Assembly: GCA_937996755.1 (NCBI GenBank)
Contig: CALKUS010000226.1
Span: 1 to 22,924, forward strand
From: an uncultured Pseudomonadota bacterium
GTDB lineage: Bacteria; Pseudomonadota; Gammaproteobacteria; Xanthomonadales; Ahniellaceae
DNA: 22,924 nucleotides
Direction of reading: 5' to 3'
Under the pieces are notes generated by a model. That model had not been told where the DNA came from, searched no databases, and worked only from the letters and a program-made list of their open reading frames with translations. The position numbers and the translations under genes are program-made. Positions 1-7,653 of this stretch are shown one piece after another (position 1 is the stretch's first letter; each line of letters opens with the position of its first letter).

Positions 1-1
1 C

Positions 2-586
2 AATCCGGTGCGCCTCGCCGAGGATCTCGCGGTGCTCGATAACCTCTCCAACGGCCGCGTCGAAATCGGCGTGGGCTTGGGCTATGCACCGCACGAATTC
101 CGCGGCTTCGGCATGCGGGTGGCCGAGCGCGTGTCGCGCACCGACGAAGGCCTGGAGGTCTTGCGGCGTTGTTTCAGCGGCGAGCGCTTCAGCTTCAAGG
201 GCCGGCGCTACGAATTCAACGACGTGCTGATAACGCCCGGCTATGTGCAGGCCGGTGGGCCGCCGCTGTGGGTGGCGGCCATGTCACGCGCCGGCGCCGA
301 GCGCGCCGCGCGCTTCGGCTGTCACCTGTTGCCGCAGGGCGACCGCACCGAGACCCTCGACGTATGGCGCGACACTCTTGAAGGCGTGGGCCGCGACCCG
401 GGTGCACAACGGGTTGGCATCATCCGCAGCGTGCTGGTCACCGACGAGCCGGAGCGCGACTGGCCGGTGGTGCTGCTGAGTTTCATGAGCGAGTCGCGCC
501 GCCTGGACAACACCCGCATGAAGCGGGAGCTTCGGCTGCGCCTGCGCTACCCGCAGGTGCTTGACGGGTTGGTTCAAAAAGCATAG
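2..586 (+). CDS. LLM-class flavin-dependent oxidoreductase (5' partial) running in frame into an SDR/epimerase C-terminus
   Basis: The reading frame is open at the left edge of the window, so the true start lies outside it. Roughly the first 155 codons read as a luciferase-like (F420/FMN) monooxygenase: LAVLDNLSNGRVEIGVGLGY, a GERFSFKGRRY segment and the ITPGYVQ-GGPPLWVAAMS block are typical of the TIM-barrel family. After ERDWP (about nt 461-466) the similarity stops. The last ~38 residues, with SFMSESRRLDNTRMKREL and LRYP, instead look like the C-terminus of NAD(P)-dependent epimerase/SDR proteins. The family is normally about 300-340 aa, so a C-terminal portion of the oxidoreductase is missing. 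The fusion is read from sequence pattern only; a misassembly is as likely as a real recombination. The 173 nt after the stop (587-759) hold no gene I can support. Confidence 0.75.
   Translation, partial: NPVRLAEDLAVLDNLSNGRVEIGVGLGYAPHEFRGFGMRVAERVSRTDEGLEVLRRCFSGERFSFKGRRYEFNDVLITPGYVQAGGPPLWVAAMSRAGAERAARFGCHLLPQGDRTETLDVWRDTLEGVGRDPGAQRVGIIRSVLVTDEPERDWPVVLLSFMSESRRLDNTRMKRELRLRLRYPQVLDGLVQKA
464..480. other. Putative chimeric junction 1 (oxidoreductase to SDR tail)
   Basis: At about this point the translated similarity changes from a luciferase-like oxidoreductase to the conserved tail of an SDR/epimerase without loss of reading frame. The exact base cannot be fixed by eye. Confidence 0.5.
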
Positions 587-759
587 CGGCTGGTGGCCAT
601 CCGGCGCTGGGAAGGCGTCGGTTTGGTTCCAAATATGACCCCTCGGGGGCCCTGCGGCGGGCTGGAGGGCGGGTGCGGGCTGTCGTGCAGGTTACTGAGC
701 CGGGGTGGTGAAACGGCCCCGCGGGCTTACAGTCGTCGACGACCCTTCGGAGACCGACC

Positions 760-1677
760 ATGGACTTTGGCTTTTCTCCCCGCATCCAGGCCCTGCAGGC
801 GCAGGTGCAGCGTTTCATGGACGACCTGGTGCTGCCCTCGCACCGCGACTGGCAACGCTATGCCGACGCCGGCTACTACCCCAGCGACGTCGTCGAGCCG
901 CGCTTCCTCTACGCCGTGCTCGCAGGCGTCATCGTGATCGCCGGCATCGGCCTTGCCGACGACCGGCTCTCGCTGCCGAGCTGGCCGCGCCTCTTCGTGC
1001 ACCTGCTCGTCGCGACCGCGGTCGCATGGAGCGGCAGCGAGCACGGCGCGTGGCTCGCGATCGCGGTCGTCGCGCTCGCGCTCGCCTGGTCGATCAACCT
1101 CCACAACTTCATGGACGGCTCGAACGGCCTGCTGGCCGGGCAGGCGGCGATCGTGCTCGGTGCGTTCGCCTGGGTCGCGGGCTGGGAGCTGTTCATCGCG
1201 GCGTTCTGCGGCGCCGGTGCCGCCGCGGCGCTCGGGTTCCTGCCGTTCAATTTCCCGCGCGCACGCGTGTTCCTGGGCGACGTCGGCAGCGGCGTGCTCG
1301 GGCTCGCGATCGGCGTCGCGGTGTGGCAGGGCGAGCGTCGCGCGCTGCTGCCGCTCGCATGGGGGCTGGTCATCTCTTCGTCGTTCGTGATCGACGCCAC
1401 GCTCACGCTGCTCTGGCGCATCGCGCGGCGCGAGCGCTTCACCGAGCGCCATCGCGAGCACCTGTACCAGTACCTCGTGCGCGCCGGCTGGGCGCACTGG
1501 GCCGTTGCGCTCGCGTACTGGAGCTGGACGATCGTGGCGGTCCTGCTCGTGTTCGGTCCGTTGCGCCCGCTCGATGGCGCGCAGCGCTGGCAGGCCGCGG
1601 GCGCGGTGTACGCCGTCGGCGCTATCCTCTGGCTCGCCGCGCGCCGTGCGCTGCGGAACCGGCTGCGCGAATCCTGA
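760..1677 (+). CDS. Chimeric ORF: acyl-CoA dehydrogenase N-terminus joined to N-truncated WecA/WbpL-family sugar-phosphate transferase
   Basis: The start is ATG 760 with GGAG 8 nt upstream. Residues 1 to ~47 (MDFGFSPRIQALQAQVQRFM and PSHRDW...PSDVVEP) match the start of acyl-CoA dehydrogenases. From R48 the protein is a polytopic membrane MraY/WecA-family (GT4) enzyme, which transfers a sugar phosphate from UDP-sugar to undecaprenyl phosphate and so starts O-antigen or exopolysaccharide synthesis. Visible motifs are D67-D68 (GLADDR), NLHNFMDGSNGL (D119), FLGDVGSG (D174) and the cytoplasmic RHREHLYQYL loop. Only ~20 residues precede the DD motif, against ~90 in family members. The first membrane helices and the usual N-terminal SSH-TPT-RGGG region are therefore missing. 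The next gene (WbpM-like) begins 10 nt after the stop, so the 3' part sits in its native operon. It is probably non-functional as written. Confidence 0.85.
   Translation: MDFGFSPRIQALQAQVQRFMDDLVLPSHRDWQRYADAGYYPSDVVEPRFLYAVLAGVIVIAGIGLADDRLSLPSWPRLFVHLLVATAVAWSGSEHGAWLAIAVVALALAWSINLHNFMDGSNGLLAGQAAIVLGAFAWVAGWELFIAAFCGAGAAAALGFLPFNFPRARVFLGDVGSGVLGLAIGVAVWQGERRALLPLAWGLVISSSFVIDATLTLLWRIARRERFTERHREHLYQYLVRAGWAHWAVALAYWSWTIVAVLLVFGPLRPLDGAQRWQAAGAVYAVGAILWLAARRALRNRLRES
895..905. other. Putative chimeric junction 2 (acyl-CoA dehydrogenase to WbpL-like)
   Basis: The protein similarity switches here from an acyl-CoA dehydrogenase (ending ..DVVEP) to a membrane-embedded MraY/WecA-family enzyme (starting RFLYAVLAGV). 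Codon style also becomes richer in CTCGCG/GCGCGC downstream. The frame is preserved across the switch. Confidence 0.6.
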
Positions 1678-1687
1678 TCGAAGCTCC

Positions 1688-3583
1688 ATGGCAAATCGCT
1701 TCCCCACGCCTGCCAGCCTGCTGCATCCGCGCCTCGCGGTCGTCGCGCACGACCTCGTGATGGTGTGGCTCGCGTGGTTCGCGGCGAACTGGATCCGCTT
1801 CCACCTGCTGCCGCATCCGCCGGAAGTGCCGCTGTTCGCGCCGGAGCTGCCGATCGTGCTCGCGGCGCAGGGCGCCGTCCTGTACTGGACCGGCCTCTAT
1901 CGCGGCCTCTGGCGCTTCGCGAGCCTGCCCGACCTCTGGAACATCGCGCGCGCGGGCGTCGTCGGGGCCTTGTTCATCGCGCTCGGCCTGTTCCTCATGA
2001 GCCGCCTCGAAGGCGTGCCGCGCTCGGTGCTGCTGATCTATCCGATGGCGCTCGTCGTGCTGCTCGGCGCGCCACGCCTGATGTACCGCTACTGGAAGGA
2101 CAGCCGCATCGACTTCCAGCGGCGCACGCCGAGCCAGCGCGTGCTCGTGCTCGGCGCCGGCCGCGCCGGCGAGACGCTCGTACGCGAGCTCAAGCGCGAG
2201 CATCAGTTCCGCCCGGTCGGCTTCGTCGACGACAACCGCGCACTGCGCGGCGCGAAGATGCACGGCATCCCGGTGCTCGGCACGCTCGGCGACCTGCCGC
2301 GCGTGTCGCGCGAAGTCGCGGCCGAGATGCTGCTGATCGCGATCCCGTCCGCGAGCAACCAGCAGATGCAGCGCATCGTCGAGCTCTGCGAGGAATCCGG
2401 GCTGCCGTTCCGCACGGTGCCGCGCCTGCAGGACGTCGTCGAAGGCCGCTCCGGCTTCAATGAGCTGAAGGAAGTCGCGATCGAGGACCTGCTCGGGCGC
2501 GAGCCCGTGTCGCTCGACTGGACGCGCATCCGCACCGGCCTCGCCGGCAAGCGCGTGCTCGTGTCGGGCGGCGGCGGCTCGATCGGCTCCGAGCTCTGTC
2601 GCCAGGTCGCGCGGCTCGGCGCCGGCTCGCTCGTCGTGCTCGAGCAATCGGAATACAACCTCTACCGGATCGAGCAGGAGCTGCGCCGCGAGTTCCCGGA
2701 CATCGTGCTCGCGCCGGTGCTCGGCGACTGCGGCGATCCCGCGGTCTGCGAGCGGATCTTCAGCCAGTACCGCCCCGAAGTCGTGTTCCATGCGGCCGCG
2801 TACAAGCACGTGCCGCTCCTCGAAGGCCTCACGCGCGAAGCGTTCCGCAACAACGTGCTCGGCACGCAGGTGCTGGCGACGGCGGCCGACGCGCACCGCG
2901 CCGAGTCGTTCGTACTGATCTCCACCGACAAGGCTGTGAACCCCGCGAACGTGATGGGCGCGACGAAGCGCTGCGCGGAGCTGTTCTGCCAGAACTTCGC
3001 GGCGCAATCGCGCACGCGATTCATCACGGTGCGGTTCGGCAACGTGCTCGATTCCGCCGGCTCGGTCGTGCCGCTGTTCCGCGAACAGTTGCGCAGTGGT
3101 GGCCCGCTCACGGTGACGCACCCCGAGATCACGCGCTACTTCATGACCATCCCCGAGGCCTGCCAGCTGATCCTGCAGGCCTGCGTGCTGGGGCAGGGCG
3201 GCGAGATCTTCGCGCTCGACATGGGCGAGCCGGTGAAGATCCGCTACCTCGCCGAGCAGATGATCCGGCTCGCCAACAAGGTGCCCGACCGCGACGTCGC
3301 GATCGTCTACACCGGCCTGCGCCCCGGGGAGAAGCTGTTCGAGGAGCTCTTCCACGAGCACGAGGCGTACGAGAGCACGAGCCACCGCAAGATCTTCCTC
3401 GCCGCGCCGCGCAGCGTGGCATGGAACGAGCTGATGGCCGTGCTGCGCCGTGCGGCGGCGGCGGTCGCGAAGTACGACGAAGCGGAAGTCGCGAAGTGCA
3501 TCCGCCAGCTCGTGCCGGAGTTCGCGAACGACACGAACGGCGGCGACGTGGTGTCGCTGCAGCGCGCGCGACAGCAGAAGTAG
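1688..3583 (+). CDS. wbpM: Membrane UDP-sugar 4,6-dehydratase, WbpM/PglF/CapD family
   Basis: This 631-aa protein probably converts UDP-GlcNAc to the 4-keto-6-deoxy sugar that feeds O-antigen or capsule precursors. ATG 1688 lies 10 nt after the preceding transferase and starts directly at the membrane region. About four hydrophobic helices fill residues ~15-140. A first Rossmann domain follows with VLVLGAGRAGETL (~residues 150-162). The catalytic SDR domain begins at VLVSGGGGSIGSEL (~290-303). The STDKAVNP block (T413-D414-K415) and NVMGATK (M423, K427) show the SMK/TDK active-site variant of this dehydratase family in place of the usual SYK. Length is close to WbpM (~665 aa). It is probably co-transcribed with the transferase upstream and functionally linked to galU downstream. 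The family assignment is firm; the exact sugar nucleotide is not. Confidence 0.93.
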   Translation: MANRFPTPASLLHPRLAVVAHDLVMVWLAWFAANWIRFHLLPHPPEVPLFAPELPIVLAAQGAVLYWTGLYRGLWRFASLPDLWNIARAGVVGALFIALGLFLMSRLEGVPRSVLLIYPMALVVLLGAPRLMYRYWKDSRIDFQRRTPSQRVLVLGAGRAGETLVRELKREHQFRPVGFVDDNRALRGAKMHGIPVLGTLGDLPRVSREVAAEMLLIAIPSASNQQMQRIVELCEESGLPFRTVPRLQDVVEGRSGFNELKEVAIEDLLGREPVSLDWTRIRTGLAGKRVLVSGGGGSIGSELCRQVARLGAGSLVVLEQSEYNLYRIEQELRREFPDIVLAPVLGDCGDPAVCERIFSQYRPEVVFHAAAYKHVPLLEGLTREAFRNNVLGTQVLATAADAHRAESFVLISTDKAVNPANVMGATKRCAELFCQNFAAQSRTRFITVRFGNVLDSAGSVVPLFREQLRSGGPLTVTHPEITRYFMTIPEACQLILQACVLGQGGEIFALDMGEPVKIRYLAEQMIRLANKVPDRDVAIVYTGLRPGEKLFEELFHEHEAYESTSHRKIFLAAPRSVAWNELMAVLRRAAAAVAKYDEAEVAKCIRQLVPEFANDTNGGDVVSLQRARQQK

Positions 3584-3596
3584 CTGCAGTCATCCT

Positions 3597-3662
3597 GTGG
3601 GAGCGACGCAAGTCGCGATCTTTTCCAGATGTCGAGAAGATCGCGACTCGCGTCGCTCCCAC
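3597..3662. repeat. REP-like long hairpin (GTGGGAGCGACG family)
   Basis: A 26-nt left arm (3597-3622, starting GTGGGAGCGACGCAAGTCGC) and a 26-nt right arm (3637-3662) are complementary with one mismatch around a 14-nt loop. The GGGAG-headed hairpin resembles dispersed extragenic palindromes known from Xanthomonadaceae and Pseudomonas. It fills most of the gap between the dehydratase and galU. Confidence 0.85.
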
Positions 3663-3697
3663 GACAGCAAGAGCAATGCAGGAAGTGGAAGTCTGAG

Positions 3698-4555
3698 ATG
3701 AAGATCCGCAAGGTCGTTTTCCCCGTCGCCGGCCTGGGCACGCGCCTGCTGCCCGCGTCGAAAGTGGTGCCGAAGGAGCTGCTGCCGATCATCGACAAGC
3801 CGCTCATCCAGTTCGCGGTCGACGAGGCCGTCGAAGCGGGCTGCGACACGCTCGTGTTCGTCATCAACCGCCACAAGCGCGCGATCGCCGACCACTTCGA
3901 TCGCCAGATCGAGCTCGAGACGCGCCTCGCGCACACCGGCAAGCACGAGTTGCTTTCGCTCGTACGCGACGTGCTGCCGCCCGGCGTGCGCACCGTGTTC
4001 GTGACGCAATCCGAAGCGCTCGGACTCGGCCATGCCGTGCTCTGCGCGCAACCCGCGGTCGGCAACGAGCCGTTCGCGGTCGTGCTGCCGGACGACCTCA
4101 TCACGGGTACGCCCGGCGCGCTCGCGCAGATGGTGCAGGTGTACGACGAGAAGAAGGGCGGCGTGATCGCCGTCGAGGACGTGCCGCGCGAGGACACGAA
4201 GCGCTACGGCATCGTCTCGGTCGACGCGAACGAAGGCCGCACCGCGCGCATGCACGGCATCGTCGAGAAGCCGCGTCCCGACCAGGCACCGAGCACGCTC
4301 GCGGTCGTCGGCCGCTACGTGCTGCCCGGCGCGATCTTCGAGCACCTCGAAGGCACGCGCCCGGGCGCCGGTGGCGAGATCCAGCTCACCGACGGCATCG
4401 CCAGCCTGCTGCGCGAGCAGCCGGTGTACGCGCACCGATTCGAAGGCAAGCGTTTCGATTGCGGCGCACGCAAGGGCGTCGTGGAAGCGACGCTGCATTT
4501 CGCGCTCGCGGACCCGGAGCTCGCGCCGCTCGTGAAGTCGATGGTCAAGGGTTGA
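3698..4555 (+). CDS. galU: UTP--glucose-1-phosphate uridylyltransferase
   Basis: GalU makes UDP-glucose from glucose-1-phosphate and UTP in the cytoplasm, for LPS core, exopolysaccharide and trehalose pathways. ATG 3698 begins MKIRKVVFPVAGLGTRLLP, with a purine-rich GGAAGTGGAAG upstream. The nucleotide-binding signature GLGTRLLPASKVVPKELLPI is present with Ala where most homologues have Thr. EALGLGHAVLCA, the PDD motif (VLPDDL), GIVEKP and GGEIQLTDGI follow in the expected order. The length of 285 aa matches the bacterial family (290-300 aa). It follows the sugar dehydratase on the same strand but is separated by the REP hairpin, so it may have its own promoter or partly attenuated read-through. 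Confidence 0.97.
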   Translation: MKIRKVVFPVAGLGTRLLPASKVVPKELLPIIDKPLIQFAVDEAVEAGCDTLVFVINRHKRAIADHFDRQIELETRLAHTGKHELLSLVRDVLPPGVRTVFVTQSEALGLGHAVLCAQPAVGNEPFAVVLPDDLITGTPGALAQMVQVYDEKKGGVIAVEDVPREDTKRYGIVSVDANEGRTARMHGIVEKPRPDQAPSTLAVVGRYVLPGAIFEHLEGTRPGAGGEIQLTDGIASLLREQPVYAHRFEGKRFDCGARKGVVEATLHFALADPELAPLVKSMVKG

Positions 4556-4571
4556 CGCGACATCACCCTTT

Positions 4572-4684
4572 TCCTCCCTCCCCTACGCAAGTAGGGGAGG
4601 GTTGGGGTGGGGTGCTCTACAACATGGCGACGTTGTAATGCACCCCACCGCAACCCTCCCCTGCAGTCGCAGGGGAGGGGGAGA
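4572..4684. repeat. Nested palindromic intergenic repeat (CCCTCCCCTGC type)
   Basis: Two small hairpins (CCTCCCCTAC/GTAGGGGAGG and CCCTCCCCTGC/GCAGGGGAGGG) lie at the ends of a larger imperfect inverted repeat with arms of about 50 nt, centred near ACATGGCGACGT (4623-4634). It resembles a MITE/REP doublet with no coding capacity. Its right end (AGGGGAGGGGGAGAG) abuts the next gene and provides its only visible ribosome binding site. A related GCAGGGGAGGG unit occurs at 22847-22858. Confidence 0.8.
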
Positions 4685-4690
4685 GAACGT

Positions 4691-5851
4691 ATGGACCTGA
4701 GCTACATCATCAACCAGCTCGGCGAAGACCGCGCGAAGTACGAGAACGCGGTCGTGCCGCCGATCTACCAGACGGCGCAGTTCGTCCACGACACCGTGGC
4801 CGACATGCGCGCGCACGTAGCGGACGAGTTCGCGAACCACGTCTACACGCGCGGGAACAACCCGACCACCGAGATCCTGCGCGCGAAGCTCGCGGCGCTG
4901 GAGGGCGCGGAGTCCGCGCTCGTGTTCGGGTCGGGCGCCGCCGCGATGGCGGCCGGCGTCCTCGCGTCGGTGAGGGCCGGCGACCACGTGGTTTCGGTCG
5001 CGAAGCCGTACTCGTGGACGAAGACGCTGCTGCGCAAGTTCCTGCCGCGCTTCGGCGTCGCCGTCGACTTCGTCGACGCGACCGACACGCAGGCCGTCGA
5101 GGATGCGCTGCGGCGCGAGTCGAAACTGATCGTGCTCGAGAGCCCGAACTCGCTCACCTACGAGCAGCAGGACCTGGCCGCCATCGCGAAGCTCGCGCAG
5201 GCGCGCGGCATCCGCACGATCTGCGACAACTCCTACGCGACGCCGCTCGGCCAGTCGCCGATCGCGCTCGGTATCGACCTCGTTGCGCATTCCGGCACGA
5301 AGTACCTCAACGGCCACAGCGACGTGCTCGTCGGCGTGCTCTGCGGCAGCGAGGCGCTGATGCGCGAGGTGTTCGCCGGCCCGTTCATGACGCTCGGCGC
5401 GATCCTCGCGCCGCACGACGCGTGGCTCGTGCTGCGCGGCCTGCGCACGTTCCCCGCGCGCATGGCGCAGGTCGCGGAAACCACGTCGCACGTCGTCGCG
5501 TTCCTCGCGAAGCAGCCGAAGGTGCGCAGGCTCTACTATCCACAGCACGCGACGTACGAGCAGGGCGCGCTCACACGGACGCAGCTGAAGGCCGGCAATG
5601 GCCTCCTGTCGATCGAGCTCGATTGCGACCTCGCCGGCGTCGACCGCTTCTGCGACGCGTTGCAGCGCTTCGAGATGGCCGCGAGCTGGGGCGGCTACGA
5701 AAGCCTCTGCTTCCCGGTTGCCGGCGTGCGCGACTGGCGCGGTTACGAGAACCAGGCCACCGTGCCCGTGACGCTCGTGCGCCTGTCGATCGGCCTGGAA
5801 TCCGCGGACGTGCTGATCGCGGACATCGCGCAGGCGCTCGCCCACGTCTGA
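4691..5851 (+). CDS. Trans-sulfuration-family PLP enzyme (cystathionine beta-lyase/gamma-synthase type)
   Basis: This 386-aa cytosolic PLP enzyme belongs to the Cys/Met metabolism family, whose members make or cleave cystathionine or related sulfur amino acids. Motifs in order are YTRGNNPTTEILRAKLAALE (phosphate-binding region), FGSGAAAMAAGVLA, the DNSYATPLGQSP loop carrying the PLP-ring aspartate, and AHSGTKYLNGHSDVLVG with Schiff-base lysine K204. The C-terminus VRLSIGLESADVLIADIAQAL is also typical. The length is normal (380-400 aa). ATG 4691 follows a strong purine-rich SD supplied by the flanking repeat. The usual YSR tripeptide is YTR, and the N-terminus is atypical of canonical MetB/MetC. 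The exact reaction (MetC-like lyase is likely) is therefore open. Confidence 0.9.
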   Translation: MDLSYIINQLGEDRAKYENAVVPPIYQTAQFVHDTVADMRAHVADEFANHVYTRGNNPTTEILRAKLAALEGAESALVFGSGAAAMAAGVLASVRAGDHVVSVAKPYSWTKTLLRKFLPRFGVAVDFVDATDTQAVEDALRRESKLIVLESPNSLTYEQQDLAAIAKLAQARGIRTICDNSYATPLGQSPIALGIDLVAHSGTKYLNGHSDVLVGVLCGSEALMREVFAGPFMTLGAILAPHDAWLVLRGLRTFPARMAQVAETTSHVVAFLAKQPKVRRLYYPQHATYEQGALTRTQLKAGNGLLSIELDCDLAGVDRFCDALQRFEMAASWGGYESLCFPVAGVRDWRGYENQATVPVTLVRLSIGLESADVLIADIAQALAHV

Positions 5852-5894
5852 TCGCATCCCCACGAAACCACGATCCGCCCATGCCAGGAACCCC

Positions 5895-6098
5895 ATGAAC
5901 GATCTTCCGCCCATCACCACCGAAGCCGAGTACCAGGCCGCGCTGCGGGAGCTCGACCGCTACTACGACAGCGAGCCCGAGCCCGGTACGCCCGACGCCG
6001 AACGCTTCGAGACGATGCAGTCGCAGGTGGAGGCATTCGAGACCGATCGCTTCCACGCGAAGACGCCCGCGCAACAGCAGCCACCGAAGCGTCGCTAG
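5895..6098 (+). CDS. Small protein resembling the N-terminal segment of HigA-type antitoxins, without HTH
   Basis: This is a 67-aa acidic protein. PPITTEAEYQAALRELDRYY followed by PGTPDAERFETMQSQVEAFE resembles the region that precedes the HTH in HigA/MqsA-like antitoxins (family pattern PIRTEADYEAAL...GTPEGDELE.L..LVEAYE). The protein then ends in a Gln/Pro/Lys/Arg tail (QQQPPKRR) with no helix-turn-helix. ATG 5895 is 43 nt after the PLP enzyme, and the gene ends 20 nt before the oxidoreductase. It could be a truncated antitoxin or a stand-alone small protein. No toxin partner is adjacent. Confidence 0.7.
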   Translation: MNDLPPITTEAEYQAALRELDRYYDSEPEPGTPDAERFETMQSQVEAFETDRFHAKTPAQQQPPKRR

Positions 6099-6118
6099 CA
6101 TCGGCCCGATCGGTCCGC

Positions 6119-7408
6119 ATGCGCGCCGACACCTACTACCGTGCCACCGCACGCCCCGCGCCGCGATTCGAGCCCGCGAGCGGGACCATCGATACCGAAG
6201 TCGCGATCGTCGGCGGCGGTTATGCCGGCCTTTGCACGGCGCTGTCGCTGCAGGACCGCGGAACGCGCGACATCACGATCCTCGAGGCCGAGCAGGTCGG
6301 CCACGGCGCATCCGGTCGCAACGGCGGCTTCGTTTTCGCGGGCTATTCGCTGGGCGAAGCGTCGCTGCTGAAGCAGCTCGGGCAGGAGAAAGCGAAGCGC
6401 GTCTACCGGGCCTCCGTCGACGCCGTGAACCTCGTACGCAATCGCATCCGCGCGCTCGACATCGCCTGCGACCTCGTCGACGAAGGCGTGCTCTGGTGCA
6501 ACTGGTTCCGCGACGAGCAGGTGCTGCGCGCGCGGCAACGATTGGTCGCGGATGCCTTCGGCGAACAATGGGACTTCGTTGCCGGCGAGCGCCTGCGCGA
6601 GCTGCTCGGCACCGCGCGCTACTCCGCGGCGCTGCACGAGCGCAACGCGTTCCACCTGCACCCGCTCGACTACGCGAACGGCCTCGCGCGCGTCGTGGCG
6701 GGGCAGGGCGCAGCCGTGCACGAACGCAGCCGCGTCCTGAAGCTCGCCCGCGACGGCGCCGGCTGGCAGCTTTCGCTCGATGGTGCAACGGTGCGCGCGA
6801 AGCACGTCGTGCTCGCATGCGGCGGCTACCTCGCCGGCCTGCGCCGCGAGGTCGACCGCTCCGTGCTGCCGATCGCCACCTACGTGATGGCGACGGCGCC
6901 GCTCGGCGCGCGCATGGCCGGGGTCTTCAAGGCGACGCGCGCCGCGGTCTACGACACGCGCTTCGCATTCGACTACTACCGGCCGCTCGCCGACACACGG
7001 ATCCTCTGGGGCGGTCGCATCTCGATCCTCGACCGCGCGCCCGCGAGCGTCGCGAAGCTGCTGCATCGCGACCTGCTCGCGGTTTACCCGCAGCTGCGCG
7101 ATGTCGAGGTCGATTTCGCGTGGAGCGGGCTGATGAGCTACGCGCGCCACGAAATGCCGCAGCTGCGCCGGCTCGACGACGAGCTCTGGTGCGCGCAGGC
7201 ATTCGGTGGACACGGGCTCGCCACCACCACCGCCGGCGGCGAGGCGATCGCGCGCGCCATCCACGGCGACCGCACGATGCTCGAAGACGTCGCGCCCTAC
7301 GGCCTGCCGTCAGCGCACAAGCCGATCGGCTTCCTCGCCGCCCAGGCCACGTACACCTGGCTGCAGTACCTCAACGCCCGTCGCGCTGCGCGCGAGCCGT
7401 CGTCGTAG
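6119..7408 (+). CDS. FAD-dependent oxidoreductase, DAO (glycine/D-amino acid oxidase, PuuB-like) family
   Basis: This 429-aa protein has the DAO-family layout and probably oxidises an amine or amino acid with FAD. The dinucleotide-binding motif VAIVGGGYAGLCTALSL (G32-G34, G37) is followed by the ribose-binding acid in ILEAE (E56) and the hallmark GHGASGRNGGF (residues 61-71). A second FAD-contact block, VVLACGGYLAGLRREV, lies near residue 240. YYRPLADTRILWGGR and the C-terminal FGGHGLATTTAGGEAIA match the gamma-glutamylputrescine oxidase subgroup. ATG 6119 is the first in-frame start after the previous gene. No putrescine genes are nearby, so the substrate is unknown. Between its stop and the next gene (7409-7653) I see nothing beyond a minor GGGGA/TCCCC hairpin near 7570. 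Confidence 0.92.
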   Translation: MRADTYYRATARPAPRFEPASGTIDTEVAIVGGGYAGLCTALSLQDRGTRDITILEAEQVGHGASGRNGGFVFAGYSLGEASLLKQLGQEKAKRVYRASVDAVNLVRNRIRALDIACDLVDEGVLWCNWFRDEQVLRARQRLVADAFGEQWDFVAGERLRELLGTARYSAALHERNAFHLHPLDYANGLARVVAGQGAAVHERSRVLKLARDGAGWQLSLDGATVRAKHVVLACGGYLAGLRREVDRSVLPIATYVMATAPLGARMAGVFKATRAAVYDTRFAFDYYRPLADTRILWGGRISILDRAPASVAKLLHRDLLAVYPQLRDVEVDFAWSGLMSYARHEMPQLRRLDDELWCAQAFGGHGLATTTAGGEAIARAIHGDRTMLEDVAPYGLPSAHKPIGFLAAQATYTWLQYLNARRAAREPSS

Positions 7409-7653
7409 GTCCGGCAACGCGGTGGTCGGGCAGCGCCAGCCGCTCGGGCCCGGTGCTGCCCGCTCGAGCGCCTCGAGCCGTTGTGCCGCGCCGATGCCGC
7501 CGACTCGCGCGAGCACGCGCGTTTTCGCAACGACCGCATTTCGTGGGGTCGAGTCACTCGCCACCGTGGGGGATTTCCCCTTGCGAGCAATCCGGCCGTG
7601 CGAACACTTCCATTCTCGTGCGCACGTCGCGCGCGAACCGGAGTGCAACGCGC

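Noticed and set aside
705..1760. A 351-codon open plus-strand frame overlapping the WbpL-like ORF
   Set aside because: Arg-rich translation with no membrane helices. The overlapping frame at 760-1677 has the complete MraY/WecA motifs.
1622..3385. A 587-codon open frame on the minus strand opposite the WbpM-like gene
   Set aside because: Rich in Ala/Arg/Glu/His with no family motif. Such long antisense frames arise in GC-rich coding DNA, and the plus strand encodes a clear dehydratase.
4572..4684. Possible CRISPR-like or tandem repeat array
   Set aside because: The repeats are inverted, not direct, and there are no regular spacers or cas genes in the window.
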